Below are positions 8,857-18,238 of a DNA stretch of 64,000 bases, in pieces. The DNA is taken from assembly GCA_903822545.1 (NCBI GenBank), contig CAIJPN010000086.1:1-64000 (forward strand), read 5' to 3'. The stretch is from an uncultured Anaerolineae bacterium. Its GTDB lineage: Bacteria; Chloroflexota; Anaerolineae; Anaerolineales; Villigracilaceae. Below the pieces are notes generated by a model that saw only the letters and a program-made list of their open reading frames with translations, was not told the origin of the DNA and did no database searches. How positions within the stretch are numbered: position 1 is the stretch's first letter; each line of letters starts with the position of its first letter. Both the position numbers and the translations under genes were made by a program.

Positions 8857-9248
8857 TCTTCCTCCTTCTTTTCGAGCGACGCCCTGATGGCGTCATCCAC
8901 AATCTGGTTGTTCCTGCCAGCGGGAAGTCGCAGCAACTGGTGCAGCCCCGACCAGGCCAATAGCGGCACACCCACCGCCGTTCCGGTGACGGGGTATGGT
9001 ACGCCCGCGACGATGCCCATCGCCAGGCCTTTGGCTGCGGCGGCTCCCCATTCATCTTTTGCCAGGAACCGCTGGATCAGCATGGTGGAAAGTGTTCCAA
9101 GCGCGCCCACGCCCAGGCTGGTGAATAAAATCAGGAACGGGTCAATGATTTCGACCACGCCAAAAACACCATCCAGCGCAATCGTCACCAGCGCGGCCAG
9201 CGGGTGGATGGGTGCAGCAGGGATTTGTCGGGGTTCTTCGGGGGTCAT
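8853..9248 (-). CDS. Small membrane protein of unknown function
   Basis: 131 residues. A Pro-rich N-terminus is followed by two or three hydrophobic stretches (VTIALDGVFGVVEIIDPFLILFT; GLAMGIVAGVPYPVTGTAVGVPLLA) and a charged C-terminal tail ending in KKEEE. It has no recognised domain. Its stop overlaps the GTG of the next membrane protein gene by 4 bp, so the two are probably a functional pair. It follows guaA on the same strand after a 61-nt gap. Confidence 0.7.
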   Translation of the reverse strand: MTPEEPRQIPAAPIHPLAALVTIALDGVFGVVEIIDPFLILFTSLGVGALGTLSTMLIQRFLAKDEWGAAAAKGLAMGIVAGVPYPVTGTAVGVPLLAWSGLHQLLRLPAGRNNQIVDDAIRASLEKKEEE

Positions 9249-9309
9249 AATACTCCAATATACGCAGCAAAATCATTTTGGTAGCAGGGGGCGCAAGATC
9301 AATCCTGCG

Positions 9310-10851
9310 CTACTCCCATTCAATTGTGGCGGGCGGCTTGCTGGTGATGTCATACACCACACGGTTAATCCCGCGCACCTCGTTCACTATCCGCGTGGAA
9401 ACCTTCGCCAGCACTTCGTAAGGGATGCGCGCCCAATCGGCGGTCATAAAATCGTCGGTCAGCACGGCGCGGATGGCGCAGGCTTCCTGGTAGGTGCGCT
9501 GGTCACCCATCACGCCCACCGAGCGGACAGGCAGCAACACCGCAAAGGCCTGAGATGTGCCCGCGCCCTTCCCAAGCAAGCCAGCCGCCGCTAATTCTTG
9601 GGTCAGGATGGAATCGGCCTGGCGGAGACGTTCCGCCCGCTCGGGCGTCACCTCGCCGAGGACTCGTACCGTCAACCCCGGCCCCGGGAACGGCTGCCGC
9701 CAAACCATCTCGGTCGGCAGCCCGAGGGCTTCGCCCACCGCCCGGACTTCATCCTTGAACAAATAGCGCAGCGGCTCGACCAGTTCGAATTGCATATCCT
9801 TTGGCAGCCCGCCGACGTTGTGATGCGTCTTGATTTTGTCGGCTTTGTTGCGGTCGGGGGCAGACGATTCAACCACATCCGGGTAAATCGTGCCCTGCAC
9901 CAGGAATTTGGGCTGGCCCAGGCTTTTGGCTTCGCGCTCAAAGATGCGGATGAACTTCTCGCCGACGATTTTACGCTTCTTTTCGGGGTCGGTTTCACCC
10001 GCCAGCGCCGCGAAATACTCGTCGGCGGCATCCACGGCCACCAGTTCCGCGCCGAGCATCTCGCGGAAGGCGGTGACGACCTGCTCCGGCTCGTTTTTGC
10101 GCAGCAGGCCGGTGTTGACGAAGACCGCCACCAGCTGGTCGCCAACCGCCTTGTGGACGAGGGCGGCAGCCACAGACGAATCCACGCCCCCCGAAACGGC
10201 AGCCAGCACCCGGCTTGATCCTACCTGTTGGCGGATTCGCTCCACAGACTCGTCGATGATCGAGGCCGGAGTCCAGTCTGGGGTGATTCCACAAATATCC
10301 ACCGCAAAATGCTGAATGAGTTCTTTTCCGCGCGGGGTGTGGTTGACTTCGGGATGGAATTGCACGGCAAAATAACGGCGCGAGAAGTCGCCCATGGCAG
10401 CGTAGGGGCTGTTGCCACTTTGGGCGAGGGCCACAAAGCCGGGCGGCATTTGCGTAACTTTGTCGCCGTGCGACATCCAGACTTTGGAGATGACATCCAG
10501 CATGGTGCCGGGGATGAGCGGCTGGATTTCGGCGTGGCCGTACTCGCGCTGGGCTGATGGGTCGACTTTGCCGCCCAGGGCGTGGGTGAGGGCTTGCATC
10601 CCGTAGCAGATGCCGAGGATGGGCAGTTTGCTCTCCAGGATGAAAGGCTGGATGTAGGGCGCGCCCGGCTCGTAAACCGATTTCGGCCCGCCCGAAAGGA
10701 TGATGCCTTTCGGGTGGATGGACATGATTTTTTCCTGCGGGGCGTCCCAGGGGAACAGCTCGCAGTAGACGTTGGCCTCGCGTACGCGCCGGGCGATGAG
10801 CTGGGCAAACTGGGAACCGAAGTCGAGGATGGCGATGGAATTGTGGGTCAT
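9310..10851 (-). CDS. guaA: GMP synthase (glutamine-hydrolysing)
   Basis: Converts XMP, glutamine and ATP into GMP, the last step of guanine nucleotide synthesis, in the cytosol. 513 residues, a normal length. The N-terminal class I glutamine amidotransferase has the nucleophile Cys in GICYGMQAL and the catalytic His/Glu in FHPEVNHTP. The ATP pyrophosphatase domain carries the PP-loop [13 protein letters not shown] at ~220-232. The C-terminal dimerisation domain ends with [14 protein letters not shown], as in the family. A long leader of ~200 nt precedes it behind a good promoter. Confidence 0.98.
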   Translation of the reverse strand: MTHNSIAILDFGSQFAQLIARRVREANVYCELFPWDAPQEKIMSIHPKGIILSGGPKSVYEPGAPYIQPFILESKLPILGICYGMQALTHALGGKVDPSAQREYGHAEIQPLIPGTMLDVISKVWMSHGDKVTQMPPGFVALAQSGNSPYAAMGDFSRRYFAVQFHPEVNHTPRGKELIQHFAVDICGITPDWTPASIIDESVERIRQQVGSSRVLAAVSGGVDSSVAAALVHKAVGDQLVAVFVNTGLLRKNEPEQVVTAFREMLGAELVAVDAADEYFAALAGETDPEKKRKIVGEKFIRIFEREAKSLGQPKFLVQGTIYPDVVESSAPDRNKADKIKTHHNVGGLPKDMQFELVEPLRYLFKDEVRAVGEALGLPTEMVWRQPFPGPGLTVRVLGEVTPERAERLRQADSILTQELAAAGLLGKGAGTSQAFAVLLPVRSVGVMGDQRTYQEACAIRAVLTDDFMTADWARIPYEVLAKVSTRIVNEVRGINRVVYDITSKPPATIEWE

Positions 10852-11057
10852 AAAGTTGTCCTGCTGTTCTGTTGTCCGGTTCCCGAAACTGGAAAACTGG
10901 ATAACGGATTAACGTTTTTCGGAAACCTGGGGGAAATCCTGGTATTTGCCGGTGGGAAGGTGGCTTATCCCGTTTTACCCAAAGATAGCGGGCGGATGGC
11001 TGTCGCCTGGTGCGATTTGTACGGTAGTTGCCATTGACTATACCTTTTCCGTAATCC

Positions 11058-11086
11058 AGTGTAATCACCCTGGCAATTAAAGTCAA
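11058..11086 (-). promoter_or_regulatory. guaA: Putative sigma-70 promoter of guaA
   Basis: On the minus strand TTGACT (11086-11081) is followed after exactly 17 nt by TACACT (11063-11058). Transcription would start near 11051, about 200 nt before the guaA ATG. Confidence 0.6.
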
Positions 11087-11354
11087 TCACCTGTTGCCCA
11101 AGGCACATGGCCCCCTGGCGTAACGGTTGTGATATCAGATGCGATTCGGTAAAAAATGGCATAAAAATTGATCTATGGATTTTCCCGTTCACCCTTTGCA
11201 TGATCACCTTACGCCCTCCACGGTTTTGACACTAATTGCACAATGGTTACGCAAAAGTTGGGATTTTTACCGCCAGGAGCGCCAATTTTTTACAAAAACC
11301 CTGGTTAAACCGGGCATCCTGGCAGGCTCTTCAGGCAGCCAGTTTCAGGCATGA

Positions 11355-11360
11355 TAAAAT
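11355..11360 (+). promoter_or_regulatory. rsmI: -10 element for a leaderless rsmI mRNA
   Basis: TAAAAT ends 6 nt before the rsmI ATG at 11367, the same geometry as upstream of the GGDEF gene at 5623. No Shine-Dalgarno is visible. Confidence 0.5.
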
Positions 11361-11366
11361 CCCTGC

Positions 11367-12191
11367 ATGGGAACCCTCTATCTTGTCGCCACCCCAATTG
11401 GCAACCTGGAAGATCTATCTCCGCGCGCCGTGCGAATTTTGCGTGAATCCGCGCTTATCGCCGCCGAAGATACGCGCCAGACCCAAAAATTGCTCAACCA
11501 CTTCGATATTCACACACGCATCACCAGCTACTTCGAGCATAACAAACTCTCCAAGCTCGATTTCATCCTCGAAACCCTCAACCAGGGAGATGTGGCGCTG
11601 GTATCAGACGCCGGCACGCCCGCCATCAACGATCCCGGTTATGAACTCGTCAAAGCCGCCCTCCAGGCTGGCCGGGTTATCAGCCCGGTGCCGGGGCCAT
11701 CGGCTCCAGTAACCGCCCTGGTGGCCTCCGGCCTGCCCACCGATTCCTTCCTCTACCTGGGCTACCTGCCGCGAAAATCTTCCGAACGCCAGGAATTCCT
11801 GGCGCAAAATGCCAGTGTGCGCCACACCCTGGTTTTTCTCGAGACACCGCATCGCCTGTTGGATTCGCTCGATGACCTTTTTGCCATACTGGGAGACCGC
11901 CCCATGGCGGCCTGCCGTGAGCTGACCAAACTCCACGAACAGTTTGTGCGCGGAACAATCAGCCAGGTAAAAGCCCATTTCACCGAACAAGAGCCACGGG
12001 GCGAGTTCGTGTTGGTAGTAGGCGGCTTTTCGATGCCCGCCAGCCTCAAATGGTCAGAAGAAAAGCTGCTCGCTGCCATCCAATCTTCCATAAATAGTGG
12101 CAAAAAAGCCAAAGAGACCGCCGTCGAGCTGGCAGGAATATCGGGCTGGGGGAAAAAAGAGATTTACGCACTGGTGAGCGCATCAAAATGA
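11367..12191 (+). CDS. rsmI: 16S rRNA (cytidine-1402-2'-O)-methyltransferase RsmI
   Basis: SAM-dependent methyltransferase of the tetrapyrrole-methylase fold that 2'-O-methylates C1402 in the ribosomal P site. 274 residues. The N-terminus MGTLYLVATPIGNLEDLSPRA is the family signature. SDAGTPAINDPG, PGPSAPVTALVASGLP and the FLETPHR motif follow in order. The C-terminal extension (GKKAKETAVELAGISGWGKKEIY) matches the usual small C-terminal domain. The last codons overlap the start of the CAP lipoprotein gene by 4 bp (ATGA). Confidence 0.97.
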   Translation: MGTLYLVATPIGNLEDLSPRAVRILRESALIAAEDTRQTQKLLNHFDIHTRITSYFEHNKLSKLDFILETLNQGDVALVSDAGTPAINDPGYELVKAALQAGRVISPVPGPSAPVTALVASGLPTDSFLYLGYLPRKSSERQEFLAQNASVRHTLVFLETPHRLLDSLDDLFAILGDRPMAACRELTKLHEQFVRGTISQVKAHFTEQEPRGEFVLVVGGFSMPASLKWSEEKLLAAIQSSINSGKKAKETAVELAGISGWGKKEIYALVSASK

Positions 12192-13210
12192 TTGGGGCAG
12201 GATCTGTGATTGGTAAATTTTGCCGTTTAACTGGTTTCCTGCTGGCCCTGGCTCTTCTCGCCGCCTGTGCCGCCCCGGCCATGCCCACCGTTACCGCAAC
12301 TCTTCCCGCCCCGAGCGCGACTCCTGCACCGACAGCGACCCTCACCGCCACTGCCGCGCCTACCCCCACCGTTTACACCAGCCCCACCCCCCAGGCCAAT
12401 TGCACCGACCTGGCGCTTTTTGTCGAAGATGTCACCATCCCCGATAATACCAGCCTGGAAAAAGGCCAAACTTTTACCAAAACCTGGAAATTGCGCAACG
12501 TCGGCACCTGCACATGGAACAGTACATACCACCTGGTCTTAATCGGCGGCGAGAACATGTCCAGCCCCCAAACAACCCCCCTGGCTGAAACTTTGCCCGG
12601 GAATACGATCGACATTTCTGTCACCCTGATAGCGCCCACCCGCGATGGGGCTTTTTCATCCATTTATGAACTGCGCAGCCCCAATGGGCTTTACATCCCG
12701 GTTGGGCAGATGACCAGTATCTGGCTCAAGGTGCTGGTTGGGACGGGGATTACCGTGCCAGTCGCTTTACCCAGCCAATATGTGCCTGCCAAAACCGCTG
12801 GCGGGGTTTGTAAATCGAGCGAAAATGCCGGGGCCGCGGCAGAGATTATCGGGTTGATCAATGCAGCCCGGGCTGAAGCGCAGCTCCCGGCCTTGTCATT
12901 TAACGGGGCGCTGAGCGCTGCCGCGCTGGCTCACAGCCTGGATATGGGCTGTAACAATTTCCTTGACCATCGCGGCTCCGATGGTTCGTGGATTGGTGAC
13001 CGGATCGCCGCTGCCGGATATGTCACCTACAATTACACCGAGATTATTGCCATCGGTTCGCCGCGTGATGCTATGCAGCAGTGGCGCAACAGCCCGGGCC
13101 ACTGGAACGCCATCCTTGACCCCACCATTAGCGATATCGGCGCGGCGTATGTGGCGGTGGCTGGCAGCATTCATGGCAGCTATATCACGGTTGACCTGGC
13201 AGGTCCGTAG
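12188..13210 (+). CDS. Lipoprotein with NBR1-type Ig-like domain and CAP domain
   Basis: Predicted surface lipoprotein of 340 residues. A signal peptide ends in a lipobox (LLAAC, Cys ~27). A Thr/Pro/Ala-rich spacer follows to ~residue 70. An NBR1-like Ig domain (~72-185) has the typical KGQTFTKTWKLRNVGTCTW. A CAP/SCP-like domain fills ~215-340 with LSFNGALSAAALAHSLDMG, DHRGSDGSWIGDRI and the C-terminal SPGHWNAILDP. CAP proteins bind sterols or lipids or act as hydrolases; which applies here is not known. The start overlaps the rsmI stop (ATGA). Confidence 0.85.
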   Translation: MIGAGSVIGKFCRLTGFLLALALLAACAAPAMPTVTATLPAPSATPAPTATLTATAAPTPTVYTSPTPQANCTDLALFVEDVTIPDNTSLEKGQTFTKTWKLRNVGTCTWNSTYHLVLIGGENMSSPQTTPLAETLPGNTIDISVTLIAPTRDGAFSSIYELRSPNGLYIPVGQMTSIWLKVLVGTGITVPVALPSQYVPAKTAGGVCKSSENAGAAAEIIGLINAARAEAQLPALSFNGALSAAALAHSLDMGCNNFLDHRGSDGSWIGDRIAAAGYVTYNYTEIIAIGSPRDAMQQWRNSPGHWNAILDPTISDIGAAYVAVAGSIHGSYITVDLAGP

Positions 13211-13230
13211 TGCCCAATATCCTTGTTCTT

Positions 13231-13253
13231 TTTGCGGATTGCCAATCTGCAAA
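13231..13253. repeat. Short hairpin after the CAP gene
   Basis: TTTGCGGATT and AATCTGCAAA pair at 9 of 10 positions around GCC. No T-run follows on the plus strand, so termination is uncertain. Confidence 0.35.
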
Positions 13254-13327
13254 GGGTCAAACTGCCAAACAAAATTGATTTTCAAACCATAGCAACTCGC
13301 GCTATTTGGAAAAACCTACACCCTGGG

Positions 13328-14002
13328 ATGACTATGACAGACTTACCTGGCCGCGCTTTTGAAATCCATCAAACCTTGCTCGATTTTTACGGTGAACCGA
13401 TCTGGCGCAACCCGCTGCCTGCCATCGATGAATTGGTTTCCACCATCCTGTCGCAGAATACCAACGATGTCAACCGCGACCGGGCTTTTAATGCGCTGCG
13501 GGAGCGGTTCCCCACCTGGGAAGCTGTGCGCGATGCCGGTGTGACCGATGTTATCGAAGCCATTCGCCCGGCCGGGCTGGGCAACCAGAAAGGGCCGCGC
13601 ATCCAGCAGGTATTGCGCGAGATTACCAGCGAACGTGGAAATCTCGATCTATCGTTCCTGGCAGATATTCCGCTGGAGGAAGCGCGCGGGTGGCTGACCC
13701 GGTTCAAGGGGGTGGGGCCAAAAACGGCGGCCATTGTGTTGTGCTTTTCGCTGGGGAGGCCAGCTTTCCCGGTGGATACGCACATTTACCGGGTGAGTGG
13801 CCGCCTGGGGCTGCGGCCCGCCACCATGAGCGTGGAAGACGCCCATCCGCATCTTGAGGGGCTTTTCCCGCCAGAGACGTATTATGCCGCGCATTTAAAC
13901 ATCATCCGGCTTGGGCGTGAAATTTGTCACGCGCGCAAGCCGGAGTGTGGGAAGTGTCCATTGCGCGATCGGTGCGCTACAGGGTTGGCGCAAGAACAGT
14001 AA
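13328..14002 (+). CDS. Endonuclease III-like DNA glycosylase (HhH-GPD, 4Fe-4S)
   Basis: Base-excision repair glycosylase/AP lyase of the Nth superfamily. 224 residues from the ATG at 13328. The HhH motif GVGPKTAAIVL carries the catalytic Lys and is followed by VDTHIYRVSGRLG with the conserved Asp. The C-terminus has the cluster pattern C-x6-C-x2-C-x5-C in CHARKPECGKCPLRDRC, as in Nth and MutY. SQNTNDVNRDRAF matches the helix typical of this branch. I leave the symbol empty because several Nth-like subfamilies exist. The start is chosen from the family N-terminus; an upstream frame from 13223 adds a non-conserved 35 residues. Confidence 0.9.
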   Translation: MTMTDLPGRAFEIHQTLLDFYGEPIWRNPLPAIDELVSTILSQNTNDVNRDRAFNALRERFPTWEAVRDAGVTDVIEAIRPAGLGNQKGPRIQQVLREITSERGNLDLSFLADIPLEEARGWLTRFKGVGPKTAAIVLCFSLGRPAFPVDTHIYRVSGRLGLRPATMSVEDAHPHLEGLFPPETYYAAHLNIIRLGREICHARKPECGKCPLRDRCATGLAQEQ

Positions 14003-14060
14003 TGGTTTGTTTTTTGGCCCTACTGTTTTTGATTTCAAAACCTGTAAGGGCAACCCGCTG

Positions 14061-17000
14061 TTATGGTTCCCAGGTCACATGGCGCAGTGCTGTGAGATAG
14101 GGTTTACCATCGATGTATTCAAACCCGGCCAGCCAGGCGCGCCAGTCCAGCTCGATGCCGGGGGTGCCGGGGCGGTAGACATTATAGTAATTCCACAGCG
14201 AGAACGGCCAGGGATTGGGATACATGCTGATGTAGCTCAGGCCGTTGGGTTCGGTGACGTAACTGGCGTTGAATACATCCAGCAGTTTGGGGCGCATGGC
14301 ATCGGTGAAAGTGCCGACCAGGTTGGCGCTGCCGCCCGGGCCGGGGCCCCAGTCGAAGGATGTGGTGCTGCTGAAGATGGAGGCTGCCTGGGCAGCGCTG
14401 TAAACGATGGGGGTGTTGTATTGCCAGTAGGATATAGACAACCCACGCTTGGGGTTGACCAGGCTGGCGAAAAGTGTCCCATTTTGAGTGTTGAGCGCAT
14501 CTTTGAGTGAACTGATGATTGCCAGCGGGCGCGAATCGGCGGCGAACCCTTGCGGGCTGACCTGTTCGGTCAGGTAGTAGGCATTCACCCAGCCTGTGCC
14601 GCCGCTGGGGATTTGGATCTCGGCCCAGGCGTCGCTGCCAACCATGGTTTTGTGGCCGGTGCCAAAGATGCCGGTGGCGTTATATTCCAGCGTGGAAATG
14701 ATCGGGTTGCTGACGCCAGCCCCGGCGCGGACGTTGAGCACATCCGTCGAAGCGACCGAAATCACAGCGTAAGGGCCGGTTCCAGGCAGGAATTTGGTTG
14801 GGGCAACCAGGACGCTGTGCCAGAACAGGCTGCCATCCTCCAGGCGTCTGGCGTACAGGATAGCTTCACCTTTCCCATCCAGCCCCCAGCCTGAGACGAA
14901 CAGGGCCTGCGCAGAGGCCGGGTCAAGCCCCATGATGGCGTAGGGATTGGCTCCATAAAGCAGGGTGGTCAAATCCTTATCAGGGTTCGGAATCAGGGTT
15001 GTATTCGCGCCGATATAAGCATTTTGCAGCACCTGGATGGCATCCTCTGGCGGGTAACCGTTGCCTTCCGACTGCCAGTAGGCAAAACCAAAAAATTCGC
15101 CCATCAAGATTTTGGCCGTGCTGAAATCTTTGGCATTCAATTTATCTACAATCAGCTGGCTGAATTTGGCCGGCTCGCGGGTGACCAGCTTGAAGATGTG
15201 GCTGATGCTGCCTGCGTTGATGACATACTGGCCAATGGGCAGGCCGGTGGTGTAGAGCGTTTCAACGCGCTCAAACGGTGTGGCAACCTGGTTGCACTGC
15301 GCGGCAGTATCAAAGTTGGTGCTAATATTGAAGGTGAAGATGTTGCCACTGCGCAGTTGGTTAACACCCGCGATGGTGGTGCAGCCATCATCTGGCAGCC
15401 GCCCTTTGATGGTGGCAAGCGCTTGCAGCGGCTCGTCTTCCACGATCTGGACATCGATGCTCTCAACAATTGCCGGGGATGGCGTGACAACCACCGTCGG
15501 GGTGGGGATGGGGCTGGTGGAAAGCAGGTTCCAGGTGACGGCGCCATCTGTGGTGCGGTAGAGTGAGGTCGCTCCGTCAGCATTGGCGGTGAGTACCCAG
15601 CCAGTGCTGGCTGAGACAAAATCCATGCCCCGGTAACTGCCGGTGAAATCAACATTGGGGGTAACAATGCTCCAGCTTGCACCGGCATTGTGGGTGACGT
15701 GGAACGTGCCATTCCAGTCCCAGCCAAAAGCATCCGTCATCGAGACGAAATCGGCATTTTCCGCGCCGCGTGTATAGGCTGTCGAACGAGACCAGGTCGA
15801 ACCCGCATCGTGGGTGGTGTAAATGAACAGGTCGCGCCCTGCTGATGTTCCCAGCCAAACCGGCAGGATGCCATCGCTTGCGCCGAAGAAACTCACCCCG
15901 GCAGTGTTCACATAAGCCGTGCTGTAGCCGGTGGGCAGCGTAAGCGTCTTCAGCGCCCATGAAACACCCGAATCGATGGATTTATACAGGTAAACCTGCC
16001 CGGCAGCCGGGCTGTCGCCGCCGATCCAGAGCATGGTGCCATTGGGGACGGCCAGGCTGGTTTTGTGTCCGCCCAGCGGCAGCGTGCTGGAATATCCAGC
16101 CGTAGTCGGGTCATTGGTGTACTGGCGAACCCAGCTTGCGCCGCCATTGGCGGTCTTATAAACTTCCACCGATTGTTTGTTCATGGCCGCGCCGGTAATG
16201 GTCAATACATAGCCGGTGCTGGCATTGGTGAAGCGGATCAAGCCTCCGCCAAAGGGTGTGTCGCTGCGCGACCAGCTTACCCCGCCATTGGTGGTGTGGA
16301 AAATCGACCCGGCGGCTATTTCCGATTGATTGATGAGTACCCACCCGTTATCTGTATCAATAAACTGGGCCGAAACCAACAGCCCGCCCAGGTCAACGCC
16401 CGGCATGGTGACATCGAACCAGTGCAGGCCGCCATCGCCGGTGCGCAAGATGCGTGCCTCGTCAATCGCCCAGCCGCTGAACGTGTTCACCATCTGCAAC
16501 TGGCGGATGGCCGGTGAATCGATCGGCGTTCCGGGCAGGCTGGTAGGGGTTGGCGTGGAAGTCGGCGTCAGCGTGGGGGTAGGTGTGAAGGTGACTGTGG
16601 GTGTGGCAGTGGGGATGTAGGTTTTGAACGAGCGCGTTGTCCACGGGCCGAAGTGCGGCATCGAGTTGACGCCGCGCACCCGCCAGTAGTAAATCGTTCC
16701 CGGTAAAAGCAGGGTGGGGTCAGTGATGGTGTAGAGATGGTTTGTGATGGGCGCAAAAGTCTTTTCGAAGACGGGTGAACTGAAATCAGCGTTATCATCC
16801 ACTTGTAGCTGGTAAAAGGCAAAGACTGTGCCGCCGGGCAAGGTAACGGCCGCCCAATCCAGTTTGGGGGTCAGGCTGGTAACGGCTCCCACCGCGGGGG
16901 AGAGCAGGGTTACAGCATAAGGCGGATTCGGCGACTTAAACGATGAGCTGCTCCAGGCGCTGATATTTGTTCCCTGGGCGCGCACCCGCCAGTAGATGGT

Positions 17001-18119
17001 GTAGTTGCGCGGCAGGTCTGTCTTGAGGGTGTATTCCGAACTGGTCAGTGCAACACTCAGGAACGGTGACGCAAAGTTCGAATAGATGGACATAACCAAC
17101 CCGTAGCCGGTAGCGCCGGGCACATCGCTCCAGTCCACGCTGGGGCGCAGGTGCCTGGGCGGTGAAAGCGGAACCAGGCTGGGTGCGGGCAGGGCCGTGC
17201 GGAAGGAACGCGTTGACCATGCGGCGTATTGTCCCAGGCTGTTGAGTGTGCGCACGCGCCAGTAGAAGGTGGTGTTGGCATCCAGCGCAGTGGGGATGGC
17301 GTATTCGTGGCTGCCAGCGTTCAAGATGCTGCGGGCCAAAATCGGGCTGGAAAAATCGGGGTTATCATCAACTTCAAGCTGGTACGCGCCGAAAGCCACG
17401 CCTGTGGGCAGGGTGGATGCCAGCCAGTCCAATTTGGGAGTGTATACCGTTAAAAGTGCGTTGTTCGCCGGGCTGCTCAACACGGGCGGGTAGGGCGGGT
17501 TTGGCGATTTGAATGTAGATGTTACCCAGGGCCCGGCATTTGGCAGGTTGGCGCGCACGCGCCAGTACAGCAATGTATTGCGCGGCAGGTCAACACCAGG
17601 GGTATATGTGGATGCTGCGCTGGAGATGTTGATCAGCGGATAGGCATACGAGGCATAGCGCGATACCACCAGATTGTAGGAGGTGGCTCCAGGAATATCG
17701 GCCCAGTCAAAGGTGGGCCGTAAATTGGGTGGGGTCGAACCCGGTATCGGCAACAGGATGATGGATGTGGGCGTGGATGAACTGGTCGGTGTAGCAGTGG
17801 AGATACCATCCTCGGGTGTGGCTGTGAAGGTGGCGGTGTCACCCGTTACCGGTGTGAATGTAGTTGTGGCGGTAACTGATGGGGTAAATGTGACGGTTGG
17901 TGTGGCCGAAACAAGCGGTGTCTTGGTGGGTGTGCTGGTGGCGGTCGGCCAGCGCGTATCGGTTGGCCTGACGGTTGCAGTAGGCCAGCGGGTATCAGTT
18001 GGCCTGACGGTGGCGGTTCCCAACAGCAGGGCGGATTGTTCAGCGTTAGCGAGAACGGTGGAAAAGGCCAGGGGAACGAATAAAAGGGCAAAAACGAGGG
18101 TGATCCAGAGTTTTTTCAC
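14061..18119 (-). CDS. Large secreted multidomain protein (Fn3-like / BNR-propeller / SH3-like)
   Basis: 1352 residues and exported: the signal peptide ends near ALANAEQ-like residues at ~27. A Thr/Pro-rich linker (~35-125) holds a 12-residue tandem repeat ATVRPTDTRWPT. Four fibronectin/WRVR modules (~126-500) carry paired markers, PxLDWA..YQLxVDDNxDFSSP and YYWRVRx. After a second Thr/Pro linker, ~540-880 is a BNR/YCF48-like propeller with repeated W-rich strands (GWxxDEARILRTGDGGLHW, TTDGAVTWN). The C-terminal ~460 residues include an SH3-like part (VLNVRAGAGVSNPIISTL..GWVNAYYL) and two domains I do not recognise. The start is GTG at 18119 with AAGGAGG upstream. A cell-surface adhesion or carbohydrate-related role is only a guess. 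Confidence 0.85.
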   Translation of the reverse strand: MKKLWITLVFALLFVPLAFSTVLANAEQSALLLGTATVRPTDTRWPTATVRPTDTRWPTATSTPTKTPLVSATPTVTFTPSVTATTTFTPVTGDTATFTATPEDGISTATPTSSSTPTSIILLPIPGSTPPNLRPTFDWADIPGATSYNLVVSRYASYAYPLINISSAASTYTPGVDLPRNTLLYWRVRANLPNAGPWVTSTFKSPNPPYPPVLSSPANNALLTVYTPKLDWLASTLPTGVAFGAYQLEVDDNPDFSSPILARSILNAGSHEYAIPTALDANTTFYWRVRTLNSLGQYAAWSTRSFRTALPAPSLVPLSPPRHLRPSVDWSDVPGATGYGLVMSIYSNFASPFLSVALTSSEYTLKTDLPRNYTIYWRVRAQGTNISAWSSSSFKSPNPPYAVTLLSPAVGAVTSLTPKLDWAAVTLPGGTVFAFYQLQVDDNADFSSPVFEKTFAPITNHLYTITDPTLLLPGTIYYWRVRGVNSMPHFGPWTTRSFKTYIPTATPTVTFTPTPTLTPTSTPTPTSLPGTPIDSPAIRQLQMVNTFSGWAIDEARILRTGDGGLHWFDVTMPGVDLGGLLVSAQFIDTDNGWVLINQSEIAAGSIFHTTNGGVSWSRSDTPFGGGLIRFTNASTGYVLTITGAAMNKQSVEVYKTANGGASWVRQYTNDPTTAGYSSTLPLGGHKTSLAVPNGTMLWIGGDSPAAGQVYLYKSIDSGVSWALKTLTLPTGYSTAYVNTAGVSFFGASDGILPVWLGTSAGRDLFIYTTHDAGSTWSRSTAYTRGAENADFVSMTDAFGWDWNGTFHVTHNAGASWSIVTPNVDFTGSYRGMDFVSASTGWVLTANADGATSLYRTTDGAVTWNLLSTSPIPTPTVVVTPSPAIVESIDVQIVEDEPLQALATIKGRLPDDGCTTIAGVNQLRSGNIFTFNISTNFDTAAQCNQVATPFERVETLYTTGLPIGQYVINAGSISHIFKLVTREPAKFSQLIVDKLNAKDFSTAKILMGEFFGFAYWQSEGNGYPPEDAIQVLQNAYIGANTTLIPNPDKDLTTLLYGANPYAIMGLDPASAQALFVSGWGLDGKGEAILYARRLEDGSLFWHSVLVAPTKFLPGTGPYAVISVASTDVLNVRAGAGVSNPIISTLEYNATGIFGTGHKTMVGSDAWAEIQIPSGGTGWVNAYYLTEQVSPQGFAADSRPLAIISSLKDALNTQNGTLFASLVNPKRGLSISYWQYNTPIVYSAAQAASIFSSTTSFDWGPGPGGSANLVGTFTDAMRPKLLDVFNASYVTEPNGLSYISMYPNPWPFSLWNYYNVYRPGTPGIELDWRAWLAGFEYIDGKPYLTALRHVTWEP
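17941..18012. repeat. 36-bp tandem repeat inside the secreted protein gene
   Basis: Two adjacent 36-bp units (17941-17976 and 17977-18012) differ at 5 positions and encode two copies of ATVRPTDTRWPT just after the signal peptide. It is a likely site for copy-number change by slippage. Confidence 0.8.
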
Positions 18120-18144
18120 AACAGCCTCCTTCTGTTAAGAAGAG

Positions 18145-18177
18145 GCAAGGGGAAAGGATGCTCCTTTTCCCCCTTGC
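18145..18177. repeat. Hairpin just upstream of the secreted protein gene
   Basis: GCAAGGGGAAAGGA and TCCTTTTCCCCCTTGC form an imperfect hairpin with a TGC loop, about 25 nt before the GTG start and 5' of its AAGGAGG. It would be in the leader of the minus-strand mRNA. Confidence 0.5.
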
Positions 18178-18238
18178 TGTTTCATTATTCATCTTTTTGG
18201 CAGTTGTGGGCGTTTCAGGTGTGTGACAGAAAGGGTGG

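Larger units (their letters stand above)
10852..11366. other. Intergenic region between guaA and rsmI (515 bp)
   Basis: No convincing gene. It holds the guaA promoter (11058-11086, minus), a ~200-nt guaA leader and the rsmI promoter (11355-11360, plus). I compared the leader with purine and ZTP riboswitch landmarks and could not place the conserved cores. A structured leader therefore remains possible but unnamed. Confidence 0.5.

Noticed and set aside
10852-11051. Purine or ZTP riboswitch in the guaA leader
   Set aside because: I could not find the conserved core bases of either class; only a long leader can be claimed.
17846-18060. CRISPR-like repeat array
   Set aside because: The repeats are contiguous, in frame and encode a Thr/Pro linker; no spacers.
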